Assembly: GCA_029007885.1 (NCBI GenBank)
Contig: JAQXIR010000022.1
Span: 1 to 58,035 of the forward strand
DNA length: 58,035 nt
From: Lachnospiraceae bacterium
Lineage (GTDB): Bacteria; Bacillota; Clostridia; Lachnospirales; Lachnospiraceae
Direction: 5' to 3'
Positions 46,801 to 53,773 of this stretch are shown here, piece after piece (within the stretch, counting starts at the first letter, position 1; each line of letters begins with the position of its first letter). Below the pieces are notes generated by a model, which saw only the letters and a list, made by a program, of their open reading frames with translations, ran no database searches and was not told the DNA's origin. Position numbers and translations under genes: made by a program.

Positions 46801-48136
46801 GATTGGGGCGCATGTCCGTTTCGGAAGCATCTGACCATTTTATGACAGCAGAAAAGACCGAAGCATTTGTAAAAGTTACGATGCTTTGGTCATCATTCCA
46901 CTCTATTAAATAATTGCTTTCCGTTTCATCTGCCCAATCGACCGTCACACGATATGTAACCGCCTTCCCGTCAATTGTCGTTGACGGAAGTTTCGTAAAG
47001 TAGTATCGTTCCGTATCCTGTTCTGTTAAATCCGTCTGCTTTTTCTCTGCTGTGGGTACTGTTGACAAGCCCAGAAGAGTCAGATTTTCCTCTACAGGCT
47101 GATACACCGAGTCTCCCTCAACAAGAAACTCCAGTTTAAAAACAGGATTCGGTCTGCCTTGAAAACGGTGGTTATCCACCCACTTTACCAGCCATTCTTT
47201 CGTCTGGTTACAAGCAGCATTTACTACCGTTACAGGGTATACTCCGTCTGCATCTGTAACCTGAATACTACAACTGCTGCCGGTTATTTTACTCCTGTCG
47301 TCACCTTCTGTGAATTCGTAATATAAGAGAGAATACCCTTCCTTTCCTGTCTCTTTCAGAGTATATGTGTATCCTGCCGGGACAGAAATATCTACTGTTT
47401 TTCCCGCCGATACATTCACTTTCTTCTCTGCGCTTTTACCGTTTGCCGATACGGAAGCCTTCATTTCAAAAGAAGCAGTGGATTCCGCTCCTTCTCCCAG
47501 CACTTGTTTCGTTACCCGTATTTTTCCCGTTATCGGTTTTCTTACTAAATCAACACCTGCAAAGAGGGTTTCCTGTCCTGCTATTCCGTCGGCAGTATTT
47601 ACTGATTCCAGATACCCTGCCCCCTGCGGAATACTGACACGATAACTGTCGACATCTACGCTTCCGTTATCTGTTGCAACTGTTACGGGCACGTTTACAA
47701 TTTCATAGGAACCGCCTCCGTTGCCGTCATGAACAAACTTAAGATAAAATGCATTTCCGGGATCGGTAGTCGTCTGATACGTTCCGATTTCATTTCCGTT
47801 TGCATCTAATGCCGTCATCTGTATCGTTCCCGAAAAAGTTACCGGTCTTATCAGCGCTTTCCAGTCACTGTCGTTTTCATATCTGACTGTTCCCTGAATC
47901 GATACCGTTCCGGATTTGGAGGTACTGTACACTTCATTTATGTTAAGGCTATTTTCCGATATAGTGCCGGTGTTTTCCTCAATTGCACTGTCATTTTCGG
48001 ATATCGTACCATCATTTTCAGAAACTGTATGATCATTCTCCGCCCTGCTTATGAATGTATTTCCGTCCACCATCTGTATCATAAGCAATATTGCAAGCAT
48101 ACATGCTATCATTCTCTGCCATTTTTTTCTTGTCAT
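37826..48136 (-). CDS. Giant Cna_B-repeat surface protein (about 3,436 residues)
   Basis: A secreted adhesin-like protein of 10.3 kb. After a signal peptide comes a short Ser-Glu-Asn repeat stretch (SENDGTISEND), then about sixteen Cna_B-type domains of roughly 110-170 residues, each opening with a V-x-K-x-W strand and RP-[DENT]-S/T motif and closing with LPxYxxxGxxxxYxVxE; the Lys and Glu would form isopeptide bonds. From about residue 2,430 four SpaA-type prealbumin-like domains follow (TLQKSDIED, VIYKQDGDTDRA, FIKQSTQD, IRKVDADKFD), then another Cna_B domain and a non-repetitive part. The C-terminus is DDVPKTGDGEDKE: an LPxTG-like VPKTG, but with no hydrophobic helix or basic tail. Start 48136 has GAGGAG nine bases upstream; another ATG lies at 48142. 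Confidence 0.9.
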   Translation of the reverse strand: MTRKKWQRMIACMLAILLMIQMVDGNTFISRAENDHTVSENDGTISENDSAIEENTGTISENSLNINEVYSTSKSGTVSIQGTVRYENDSDWKALIRPVTFSGTIQMTALDANGNEIGTYQTTTDPGNAFYLKFVHDGNGGGSYEIVNVPVTVATDNGSVDVDSYRVSIPQGAGYLESVNTADGIAGQETLFAGVDLVRKPITGKIRVTKQVLGEGAESTASFEMKASVSANGKSAEKKVNVSAGKTVDISVPAGYTYTLKETGKEGYSLLYYEFTEGDDRSKITGSSCSIQVTDADGVYPVTVVNAACNQTKEWLVKWVDNHRFQGRPNPVFKLEFLVEGDSVYQPVEENLTLLGLSTVPTAEKKQTDLTEQDTERYYFTKLPSTTIDGKAVTYRVTVDWADETESNYLIEWNDDQSIVTFTNASVFSAVIKWSDASETDMRPNPDTVKSLLKLYYYTDEKYEEVILSEEEMTLSVEDEKNWKVTVNRALPQYTKDNESLTYVLVQGTIAEDGTVTQAPLNPYQTIYDNGTGSFANITDKCYNGQTIIEKLTGTTTFTATKEWKDGDGKERPAATVTLWRYSMKNEDDTEIDMSRCARVIVQGKTGDILMSYQLSTSNTGNNAADSTETIDFLKHFESSLQDGYEFPKYDELGRKYCYFVQETIEESASSRYNTTYWSDDTQTSIGTFDGGRIVNTKVDKLAIRVNKQWNAASALKDLEGKKITFALIGKDSKGNIEEIPLLEGSAQVSGFGKEQTTASTEFLINPYDEYGVLYEILGIQEKEIEGIEENSLTVDANDPTKVTFMIGDNRYIGTCSDPVVGTSARYDAKLYTYQVSNSIEKYKDYTIEKRWETGKGVMTQDLTFSLKAESIAPTAPFSKTYQVTFHKNEDHTVTLIVDGVEKSYTYSETESGDWTVWTTKITDVLPMYDDNGYLINYRAVENIPAEADRTWDYTNHSYTDSKTIVSNYVTKGESYSVYIEKVWNDDGDADHRLPVEVHVFDGNGTDVGQAILSQSNLWRSSIAVDKDPATVNYTIKEVKVGQYEVQEDSVTTDSCAYNIKYNGTRITNTRTGKMDVVITKTWLDGDNVSGTRPDSISFKIRGGSTEIPVTLTEADLVAGTTNQWKTVVTDLPKYDDNGKLLSYTVEEETSEAANSEDLYQQISAVTTYTEGNGTTKAVLRYSCTNRLQAQIDFTVYKRWNDLATEGKTRPDIYLTLHRIDTQSSTDLTYTDYNNQTWEPGSGAIDNYNWKITIEKLPAYNEAGYPYEYYVVETMNDDGSSNGVQYKTSYCKPAIGGGPDLDNPNALNRAYNGDYIVNTISDNMIIEGEKIWKNTQNFKVDDLPNPTIYLYRRLESEAEPEEALLTPDMAVASLSLDGQGQQSNEKNYGDTTKTKFIFTADKDGNPLPKYSLEGERYIYFLREDIPLNENVSLYTKEHKNNSLTNIFDVEKNSRSIYVTKYWNRSKVPSDLQEQEYPAVTLNLYRYIKPEDGTATLTADEKKADGILATKTINATDFEAAEKAGTTVTAAFEDVLIYSPNGSKYYYYIEEEPIKGYLTEYYISEDAAQGTESEGGIDIIDTMNLTTTDKTTKVSIKNTYQEYETIELTGTKIWDDYHDAFGYRPDTITVLLSRYTGSQAGQQNAITTVPVELLTDEEQGREQGKPYIVWTKTENPSGNDTWTYTIYNLRRYAPNGETYVYRLVEQQDDNGYYGTGNITINQNKQNTDGNITMNNCTNKFAASCYVRKNWIDGDNKYGFRPTSVTIVLQRSTDGITWENMPDPNQVDSDMQVVLTSQKAIPNTNNSSWQYTFLNLPKYKKLEGDEVTPLEYQYRCVETKIGTVSFTEAPDEETATIGSYTRTYTSQTKNNTVIANSMESTSLQVKKVWEDEENLYQTRPESLNFLLQKTTSQNPGENDWVNAKDAEGNDIVITMTADNSTDKSTWIKTFDSLPVSEEQDNQVMTLYYRAVEITEETADGKKNPKSGETVYKNYLVTEDGSTVNDASVWQYNIDAGRNESTITNKLIISESVNTVTVKKIWRNDNAGTPAYDVTFELQKKEGTGEFKSFDPAVEKTILKADAGNEVTFDNLPAINASGDEITYRVIEKTTDTRYSSSLSEPVVTDKKAVYTCTNVQLMNFTVNKNWENNQNGLKNGQQKFLSKGVLQQKIGDAGTWETVTDASGAKTFTLDDSTTKSVTFKNLPRYTQDGIRIYYRGIETQVNGVAVADATTGEPVAEPSKSYQVTYNHQDTHSDITNTLITVPIQITKIWDDNENAGEVRPTDIKLTLYADYDGSGSGAPVTVETSKYTLTWDKTDPDEWKASVTGLPRYAADGTTEIIYSLKEDTIKRYFAKIDSSVPVGENGEWEFTITNTLDLLITLQKSDIEDQSPLAGTVFMLYEAEYDSATDTYSRKTDVAGVSYTTDENGRIAIEIQKTGAYELIEVTPTTGYELGSTPFDYFFTVEDADFRQTRTLTLDNERKTGTLVIYKQDGDTDRALNDVEFTLYKKNEGDNIWQNIWNFITGKKYTVFAVTGESTTDNKTIIEGLTWGEYKLVETATLEGYGLTKDDYFFTVKADNVSNPIELTSTADAASLQDGNIIKNYRNKIQFIKQSTQDVTLNGGVYRILKVTDAGKEEVSFDTAASDTSAAKNRLSANDTIYGLPVGDYEIEELSAPAGYQKNTVPVAFTIDQYGEIFKDKEKTTPWTDHQVIMKDEPIQLAIRKVDADKFDENNNHLQLTGAEFSVSGIFGSNGAKDNAATTINGLTVDTFTESLKGKLIASTGTTEGVDLFTYQIQETTAPEGYTYLTDLIYFTVTETGETKLVNPPKEVSLDENEEIPVIVVENTSDWCSFAVTKVFEKDEEWKNSIRPLQVTLQLYKQLEGSSDKIAVREPITFTISKDTDSYYYTYEDLPTHDYQKEDGSIIVKKLLYFVEETEVLPANLGAYYKTEYSQVSENGNALSQTITNTASELTPAGTLKISKTNVGGAQNATFRIQVKLTYNGQETIFKDTYDVYDKNDVLLLEDVQASDGYVNIKGGEYAKLVLPKGATYHLEEELIKLGDTVQYIPTYTAQDGTIIENQTIQAAIRNDANIYTAIENQTENDGNNYSEGSKPNNAGGIVGIGTGDDASEAYDKIEYQKGELAVFWKPEKDWQFKDSFTIVYREYDGSVGGGSDHTITVEGFLKEDGTPKDLSDSCYDNLKERYPNMRISQKEDGSVLLILSNIVDGMPYLSKVDVSFKPTIAVINTTEENAGGQVRVENGQFSDTADKRYPETKVYAKADKGYRIDLSKIEIGNVDTIDMPVTAESINMRAQALSDKKTLVLDKGKTFSIELPYTIAGREDQYTIKGKVTVLKKEMSGYPCEIAITLEELPIPVDIGVLFVKAPALPAPGSENEPEDGGPGEGTTGSNRNIPVMALPDLGKKDDVPKTGDGEDKE

Positions 48137-48188
48137 TTCCATCTGCTCCTCAAAATCCGTAATCCCAATTGATTACTTTCGACTGAAG

Positions 48189-48222
48189 ATTTTAGCAGAT
48201 GAAGTGTAACCAAAGCGTAACC
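48189..48222 (-). promoter_or_regulatory. Candidate response-regulator operator and promoter of the Cna_B gene
   Basis: On the minus strand GGTTACGCTT and GGTTACACTT form tandem 10-base direct repeats with an 11-bp period (48202-48222). A TAAAAT -10 (48189-48194) lies downstream and its -35 position (48212-48217, CGCTTT) has no consensus and falls within the repeats. Direct repeats one helical turn apart over a poor -35 are typical of activation by OmpR/PhoB-family regulators. Confidence 0.5.
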
Positions 48223-48252
48223 GCAGAGAGTTCATGTATACGTCGAGTATCA

Positions 48253-49452
48253 TCAATTTTTTCTACCCTTTTTCAACAACGCCCATGATTTTTCTGCCAC
48301 AGTATTTACATACATAATTTCGTCTACAGCACCAACAATCGCGCCGCCACACGAATGACACTGGTCTTTTACTATTTTCTTTGCGAGTGCTACCATCAGT
48401 TTCCCTTCATGAACCTCCATGGTACAATTTTTAAGGTCTCCATAATGTATGGATTTTCTCACACGTTCCATTTTTTTGATGCTTTTTGATGGCAATCCCA
48501 TATCAGGCAGGCTATCTGCATGAATAAACGGTTTACTGCTTTTGGAAAAAAACTCTGCGCAGATATTTGCTGTGATAATACTGCGGACTCTCTTTATTCC
48601 GATAATTACAAGCGGCGTAAATACAACCACCATCATCATAGCAAACAATATAGAGTCCAGAATATCTGCCTTAATTAATTCATAAGAATAAAGATGATTA
48701 TTTGCAGAAAGCAAAATCTCCTTCTGATATTCTTTATCAAAGTAATATGAAGTTTCAGAAATCGCCATTAATAATCCTATAAACGCAATCAAAATACCGA
48801 ATCCCGTCAGAATCAGATAAAGAATTTTCTTCACCATTAAATGTTTGGACAAGTAAAATTTCGGATTTTTCTCACCGCTTTTTGCATCCGTCACAATACT
48901 GTAAAAACGATTATCAGCTAACACCTTTGCAAACAAATCCGAACCATTACAATATGGGCATGTTCCGGTAAAAAAGATACGTTTTTCAATTGTTGCTCCA
49001 CAGTTTCTGCACTCGCAAAGCACCTTTTTGCTATAAAGTTTCGCAACCATTTCTCCCTTTTCTTCCAAAAGTTCAAACTTGTGCATATAGCGCTTTCGGA
49101 AGCAAATCATCTGTTTCCTGATACTAACATCTTTGTGTCCTACTACCTTTGCAAGATCATTGCTTTTTACCAGACCATCCAGGCTTCCTTCAAAATAACC
49201 CGAAAAGAAAGTTGCCTTCCCAATCAAATTACGAGAAGTAAGTGCGTGTATTAGTAAAACGGAACCTACAATAAACAGTACAATGGAACTTACCATAGAT
49301 TTTGCATGCCATGCCGTGTAAAGATCATCCCTATAATACATAAATTCGGAAACAATATAATAACCGCATGTAAAAACATAGAATAAGCCCAGACAAACAA
49401 GAAGTGCATTTTTTACCTGTAGCTTCTTAATTTTTTTCTCTCTTAAATACAT
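48253..49452 (-). CDS. Uncharacterised membrane protein with zinc-ribbon motifs
   Basis: A 399-residue protein with no family I recognise. Residues about 10-75 contain two hydrophobic helices; a zinc ribbon follows near residue 145 (CRNCGATIEKRIFFTGTCPYC: two CxxC pairs), then two more membrane helices around 205-290, and a second CxxC knuckle near the C-terminus (CHSCGGAIVG). The segment between resembles a PCI/DUF-type cytosolic module, without a firm match. It lies upstream of the giant Cna_B gene on the same strand, 110 bp away, and so may share regulation. Function unknown. Confidence 0.7.
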   Translation of the reverse strand: MYLREKKIKKLQVKNALLVCLGLFYVFTCGYYIVSEFMYYRDDLYTAWHAKSMVSSIVLFIVGSVLLIHALTSRNLIGKATFFSGYFEGSLDGLVKSNDLAKVVGHKDVSIRKQMICFRKRYMHKFELLEEKGEMVAKLYSKKVLCECRNCGATIEKRIFFTGTCPYCNGSDLFAKVLADNRFYSIVTDAKSGEKNPKFYLSKHLMVKKILYLILTGFGILIAFIGLLMAISETSYYFDKEYQKEILLSANNHLYSYELIKADILDSILFAMMMVVVFTPLVIIGIKRVRSIITANICAEFFSKSSKPFIHADSLPDMGLPSKSIKKMERVRKSIHYGDLKNCTMEVHEGKLMVALAKKIVKDQCHSCGGAIVGAVDEIMYVNTVAEKSWALLKKGRKN

Positions 49453-49525
49453 TCTTCTTCTCCTTGTTTTTGATGAATAAGTATCAAGCGCGATATGATG
49501 TGTATTACGTTAGGACGGTTCATAC

Positions 49526-50068
49526 TTACTCATGATTATGCCACTCGTCCTTAGTAAGATAAGTGAAGTGCTCTGTTCTTACATCATTCATCAAGGTACA
49601 TGGCTTATTTTCTTCAGTATGATGATACTTAAATCCACACTTTTCCTGACAACGTTTTGATTTTTCGTTACCATCATAGTATCCGCACCACATTGCATTA
49701 CATCCTAAATCTTCAAACGCATGTCTTTGCATTTCTCTGACTGCTTCGGGTATGTATCCGTGTCCCCAGAAAGGCACACCTATCCAGTATCCGACCTCTA
49801 TCTCATCTTTGGCAGCAGTTGTATGCGACTGCATGGGCGGTATCAGCCCTATACTGCCGATTGCTCTGTTATCTTCTTTTAAACACACAGCATATGTTTC
49901 TTCTGCTGACAGGACATTTCTTATAATTTCAAGACTGTTTTCAACACTCGTATGTACAGGCCACCCTGCAATCGGTCCGACTTCCGGGTCTTTGGCATAT
50001 TCATATAAACTTCTGGCATCCGATTCTTTCCACGGACGAAGTATCAATCTTTCTGTTCTGAATTCCAT
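49526..50068 (-). CDS. GNAT family N-acetyltransferase (RimJ/RimL type)
   Basis: A 180-residue acetyltransferase. FRTERLILRPWKESDARSLYEYAKDPEV is the classical start; IGSIGLI, EVGYWIGVPFWGHGYIPEA (acetyl-CoA loop) and EKSKRCQEKCGFKYH follow. The substrate could be a ribosomal protein, an amino acid or an antibiotic. GGGGAG lies nine bases before the ATG. Confidence 0.88.
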   Translation of the reverse strand: MEFRTERLILRPWKESDARSLYEYAKDPEVGPIAGWPVHTSVENSLEIIRNVLSAEETYAVCLKEDNRAIGSIGLIPPMQSHTTAAKDEIEVGYWIGVPFWGHGYIPEAVREMQRHAFEDLGCNAMWCGYYDGNEKSKRCQEKCGFKYHHTEENKPCTLMNDVRTEHFTYLTKDEWHNHE

Positions 50069-50098
50069 AAATCTGTTCTCCCCTTATTCTTCTATTTA

Positions 50099-50722
50099 CT
50101 AAATTTTACCCTGAATCCATTTATCCAAAAATTTCATCTGTTCATCTGTATGAAACCAATGCTCTCCACCTTGCATAATTGTAAGGGAAGCTTTATGTTT
50201 TTCTGTGAATTCTTCAATTGTACTGATATCCGTAAGATGATCCTCACTTCCATACAGAATATCTGTAGGAACACTCCACTTTATCGGATTGCTTTTTACA
50301 TAGCAGAGATAATCCCACGACAATTCTTCTCCAAAGTCAGTATGTATGATTCCCCTTTCCTGTAAATCTGCTTCTGTTACGTTGGCCCAACCCATCATAT
50401 CGGATATTAGTTTTTCCATATTTACAATGGGAGAAATGAAATATGCATGGCTTATCTTATCATTGATATTTGTATTCATGGAAAAGAAAGCACCGATACT
50501 GTTTGCAATCAGAATTACTTCCCTATATTTGTTCTTCAGAGTTTTTACCTCTTCTTCTATTTCTTTTCCTGTTTCCCACGGCGTAAAGGTACGATAGTCC
50601 ATCCCAATGACATCACAGGATGGAAAAAGAGAGTTGTAATGCTCTGCTTCTTTCGCGCTTCCGCCCTTTCCATGGATATACAAAATAGCGGATGATTTTT
50701 TGTCTTTATCTAAGTTATTCAT
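50099..50722 (-). CDS. Alpha/beta-hydrolase fold protein
   Basis: A 207-residue small hydrolase. ILYIHGKGGSAKEAEHY gives the oxyanion HG motif, LIANSIGAFFSMN the nucleophile elbow (Ser in NSIGA), ILYGSEDHLTDI the acid and MQGGEHWFHTDEQ the catalytic His. It resembles the YqiA/esterase-like group; no substrate can be inferred. The ribosome binding site is weak (GGAG 14 bases upstream). Confidence 0.8.
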   Translation of the reverse strand: MNNLDKDKKSSAILYIHGKGGSAKEAEHYNSLFPSCDVIGMDYRTFTPWETGKEIEEEVKTLKNKYREVILIANSIGAFFSMNTNINDKISHAYFISPIVNMEKLISDMMGWANVTEADLQERGIIHTDFGEELSWDYLCYVKSNPIKWSVPTDILYGSEDHLTDISTIEEFTEKHKASLTIMQGGEHWFHTDEQMKFLDKWIQGKI

Positions 50723-50769
50723 ATTTTTTACAAAAGCTCCTTCCTGAATTGCCGCAAATGTAATTAGGC

Positions 50770-51483
50770 TTATCTAAATTTTTTCTCAAACCGCCAAAAC
50801 AAGATCGTTATCCACAATACAAATTGAATCAATGCTATTACAAGTTTTACATATCCGCCGGATAATGTCCACTCTCCTATCCAGAACATCGGGAACAGGA
50901 AAAACACATACTTGATTATCCCACTTATTACCAGCGGCACAAAAAAGGTTACGCCAAACAGACCTGATAACTTTCCAATTGCCATTCCCTCAACTTTATT
51001 TGTGGAAATGGCAACAACAAGCATAGCTGTAACAATTCCGCTTAACATAGTAGATATTGTCATTACAATCAGTTTAACCGGACCAATTTGTGTAAGAGAA
51101 AATATAGGCACACATACCAGTGTAACGACACCTGAAATTAATGCAGGCATCAGGATTCTTGAAAATAAATATCCTCTCATTCCAACAGGTGTTACTATAA
51201 TATACTTTGCTACATTATCGTCTATTTCTCCCAGCACTACTAATCCACCAACAAAAGCAAACAGCATTCCTGTCAGCATGGCAAGAAGCCAACTGAAATA
51301 TTCATAATAAGGGCCCAATATTCCCTCTAACCCATAATGAATTAAAACTTTATCTTCCAGTAGCGGTATTCCCAATCTAAAAAATATTCCCGCTAAAACG
51401 GGCGCAATCGCAAGCATAATCATCATCATTTCTTGGGTAATCTGTTTTACCATATAGATAAACATTTTATTAATTGCTTTCAT
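50770..51483 (-). CDS. ABC exporter permease (ABC-2 type), subunit 1
   Basis: A 237-residue integral membrane protein with six hydrophobic segments, resembling permeases annotated as fluoroquinolone or drug exporters in Clostridia. VNKMFIYMVKQI-like basic N-terminus, then GLVVLGEIDDNVAKYIIVTPVGMRGYLFSRI in a loop typical of ABC-2 permeases. Start 51483 is preferred (GGGAG eight bases upstream) over a GTG three codons earlier. It is the last gene of a tetR-ATPase-permease-permease operon. Confidence 0.8.
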   Translation of the reverse strand: MKAINKMFIYMVKQITQEMMMIMLAIAPVLAGIFFRLGIPLLEDKVLIHYGLEGILGPYYEYFSWLLAMLTGMLFAFVGGLVVLGEIDDNVAKYIIVTPVGMRGYLFSRILMPALISGVVTLVCVPIFSLTQIGPVKLIVMTISTMLSGIVTAMLVVAISTNKVEGMAIGKLSGLFGVTFFVPLVISGIIKYVFFLFPMFWIGEWTLSGGYVKLVIALIQFVLWITILFWRFEKKFR

Positions 51484-51498
51484 ATGCTTCACTCCCTA

Positions 51499-52188
51499 TT
51501 ACAATTTTGTTCCGGCGGATGTTTGAAACATTTTTCTTACAGATAAATCGGCTATTATAAATAAAACCGCGAGCCAAACAGCAATACTAAGTAACGAGAG
51601 CAGTGCCAAATCCATATTACCCTCCAGAAGCTGCATAATGCCGCACCCTGGATGCAAAAGTGCCAGTTTGTTATTCCACATAATGCCTCCCCTATAAATG
51701 ATTACGGGAACAAATCCTACGATTTCAAAGGGGACTGTCCATACGATATACTGGTTTAAACTTTCGATTTTTGATCCAACGATAATTCCGCAAAGGCTAA
51801 AAATCATGGAGCCTGTAAATATTCCTACACTGCAAAGAATAAAATTTTTGGTATTGCCTTGCATCATCAAAAGCACGCCTACTATTTCAGAAATGATTCC
51901 AATTGACAGTACCTTGCCTAATATGTATTCTTCTGGCGTCACCGGAGAAATTGCAATTGAATTGGTGATTCTCTGACTTTTCTCCAGAAGAATAAGCGCT
52001 CCCATAAAAAACATTCCCATTGCAGCCGGATCTGAATATACGCAAATGGAGATAATCATATTTTTTACGTCACCCTTAAAAAATGAAAAAATAACCAGAT
52101 AAATGATAAGCACCAAGAAATAAAGAGCGTAAAATCCATATTTCCATTGAAATATTACGTCACCTTTTATTACATTAACTTTTCTCAT
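51499..52188 (-). CDS. ABC exporter permease-like protein, subunit 2
   Basis: A 229-residue membrane protein with about six helices. ITNSIAISPVTPEEYILGKVLSIGIISE is the same kind of ABC-2 loop as in the neighbouring permease, so the two probably form a heterodimer. It starts 15 bp after the ATPase gene with GGAGG upstream and ends 15 bp before subunit 1. Confidence 0.8.
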   Translation of the reverse strand: MRKVNVIKGDVIFQWKYGFYALYFLVLIIYLVIFSFFKGDVKNMIISICVYSDPAAMGMFFMGALILLEKSQRITNSIAISPVTPEEYILGKVLSIGIISEIVGVLLMMQGNTKNFILCSVGIFTGSMIFSLCGIIVGSKIESLNQYIVWTVPFEIVGFVPVIIYRGGIMWNNKLALLHPGCGIMQLLEGNMDLALLSLLSIAVWLAVLFIIADLSVRKMFQTSAGTKL

Positions 52189-52203
52189 AATCAGGGTCCT
52201 CCA

Positions 52204-53073
52204 TTAGTCTAACTGTGCTCCTGTAAGTTCAATAAAAATATCACTTAATGTGGGTTCTGCACTATGAATGGATGTTATCCTGTTCTCAGATATCAGTTTC
52301 TTAAGCAGCTCATCACTACTAATCTCTGTTAACGTAGTGGTTTTCACCTGTTCTTTACCATGTTCCATAAAAGTATACGTCACTTTTGCAGCGCCCTTTT
52401 TCATAATGAAATTGTGTGGCGTATCAATTGCCTTCATCTGTCCGTTCACAATGAAAACCACTCTGTCACAGAGTTCTGTGGCATCTTGCATGTTGTGAGT
52501 CGTGATAATGATTGTTTTTCCTTTATCGCGCTCCTTTAGAATCATGTCTTTCATAATCTTTGCATTATTGGGATCCAGACCGCTTGTAGGCTCATCCAAA
52601 AACAAAATCTGCGGATCATGAACCAGAGACTTGATAAAATTAAGTCTGGACTTCATGCCTTTTGAAAAAGCTGAAACTTTTTTGTCTGCGTGTTCAAAAA
52701 GCCCCACTTCTTTCAGCAGTTCGTCGATATCCCTTTTGTCTCCTCTATATAAAGATGCAAAGTAATCAAGATTTTCTCTTGCTGTTAACTTTTCGAATAA
52801 GCTGGGAAATTCAAAATCCACGCCTATGTTTTCGTAGAATTCTTTGCCATGTTTATTGCTGTCTGTATCAAGTATTCTGGCTGTCCCCCGATAATTTGTG
52901 CAGAGGCCTGTCAATACTTTTTGAAGGGTACTTTTTCCGGCTCCGGATGGTCCTAAAAATCCAAATATTTCACCTTGATTTACAGAAAAACTGATATCCG
53001 TCAAAAATGGATGCTTCGTATAGCTAAAATATAAGTTACGAACCTCTATAACCGTTTCTTTCTTCTTTTCCAT
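52204..53073 (-). CDS. ABC exporter ATP-binding protein
   Basis: A 289-residue ATPase. Walker A GPSGAGKSTLQKVL, signature FSKGMKSRL (SKGM instead of SGGQ, common in exporters of this group), Walker B ILFLDEPTSGLDPNNA and switch His in IITTHNMQDA. The C-terminal extension after residue 220 is typical of drug or lantibiotic exporters. It sits 26 bp after the TetR gene and drives the two permeases. The substrate is unknown. Confidence 0.9.
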   Translation of the reverse strand: MEKKKETVIEVRNLYFSYTKHPFLTDISFSVNQGEIFGFLGPSGAGKSTLQKVLTGLCTNYRGTARILDTDSNKHGKEFYENIGVDFEFPSLFEKLTARENLDYFASLYRGDKRDIDELLKEVGLFEHADKKVSAFSKGMKSRLNFIKSLVHDPQILFLDEPTSGLDPNNAKIMKDMILKERDKGKTIIITTHNMQDATELCDRVVFIVNGQMKAIDTPHNFIMKKGAAKVTYTFMEHGKEQVKTTTLTEISSDELLKKLISENRITSIHSAEPTLSDIFIELTGAQLD

Positions 53074-53099
53074 AATCTGTTTTCTCCCTACCGACTTAT

Positions 53100-53726
53100 T
53101 TATTTACTGACAAGTTGAATTACGATGCCTTTTATAAGCAATCGCATGCTTTCTTTCCAGTTTTGCTCGCCAACTTCCCGCTTGTACATTCCTCCAAAGA
53201 TGATCATCATAAATGAACCTACCAAAGTTTCCACACTCATACCATTTTTTGTGGCAAGTTCCTTGAATAATCCCTCTCCAAAATCACTGTCATTTTTCCG
53301 GTGCTTTTCTAAAACCTCATCAGGAATCTTTGATAAGATAAGATTCATCGACTCCGGCTCTAAAAGAACCTTAAGACAGGAATTATACGTGATTTCCATT
53401 GCTCCAAGAATGACATCCGTAATCTCATTCACACAGTCAGAAAAATCAAGATTATTCTTTGTCATATTTTTGTCTATGATAATCTTTTGAAATCCATTTG
53501 CTATATACTGATCTACCTGTTCATGAAAATCCTGCGACACATCAAACAACAGCATCTCCTTTGACGGATAAAACAGATAAAAAGTTCCCTTTGGAATACC
53601 TGCTCTTTTGACCAATTCATCAACTGTAGTTTTCTTAACACCCTTTTCCTGCATGAGAACATTTGCTTCCAGCTTAAGCTTCTCAATAATTTGTTTCTTT
53701 TCTTCATCAGAATACATTTTTGGCAT
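53100..53726 (-). CDS. TetR/AcrR family repressor of the ABC exporter
   Basis: A 208-residue regulator. The N-terminal helix-turn-helix reads KKTTVDELVKRAGIPKGTFYLFYPSKEMLLFDV, the standard TetR pattern; the C-terminal domain is a ligand-binding helical bundle of unknown specificity. It is the first gene of the exporter operon and a palindrome lies over its promoter, so it probably represses its own operon until the drug-like ligand binds. Confidence 0.9.
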   Translation of the reverse strand: MPKMYSDEEKKQIIEKLKLEANVLMQEKGVKKTTVDELVKRAGIPKGTFYLFYPSKEMLLFDVSQDFHEQVDQYIANGFQKIIIDKNMTKNNLDFSDCVNEITDVILGAMEITYNSCLKVLLEPESMNLILSKIPDEVLEKHRKNDSDFGEGLFKELATKNGMSVETLVGSFMMIIFGGMYKREVGEQNWKESMRLLIKGIVIQLVSK

Positions 53727-53741
53727 TTCATTTTTCCTTTT

Positions 53742-53765
53742 TGACTAATTATAATATTTTAGTCA
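53742..53765. promoter_or_regulatory. Palindromic operator over the tetR-exporter promoter
   Basis: TGACTAA-N10-TTAGTCA is a perfect 24-bp inverted repeat 16 bp upstream of the tetR start, and the AT-rich spacer contains a TATAAT on the minus strand. Symmetry, size and position fit a TetR-family autorepression site. Confidence 0.7.
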
Positions 53766-53773
53766 TTATAATA

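Noticed and set aside
38612-48000. Many opposite-strand open frames inside the giant Cna_B gene
   Set aside because: They lack ribosome binding sites and family features and follow from the codon usage of the long gene.
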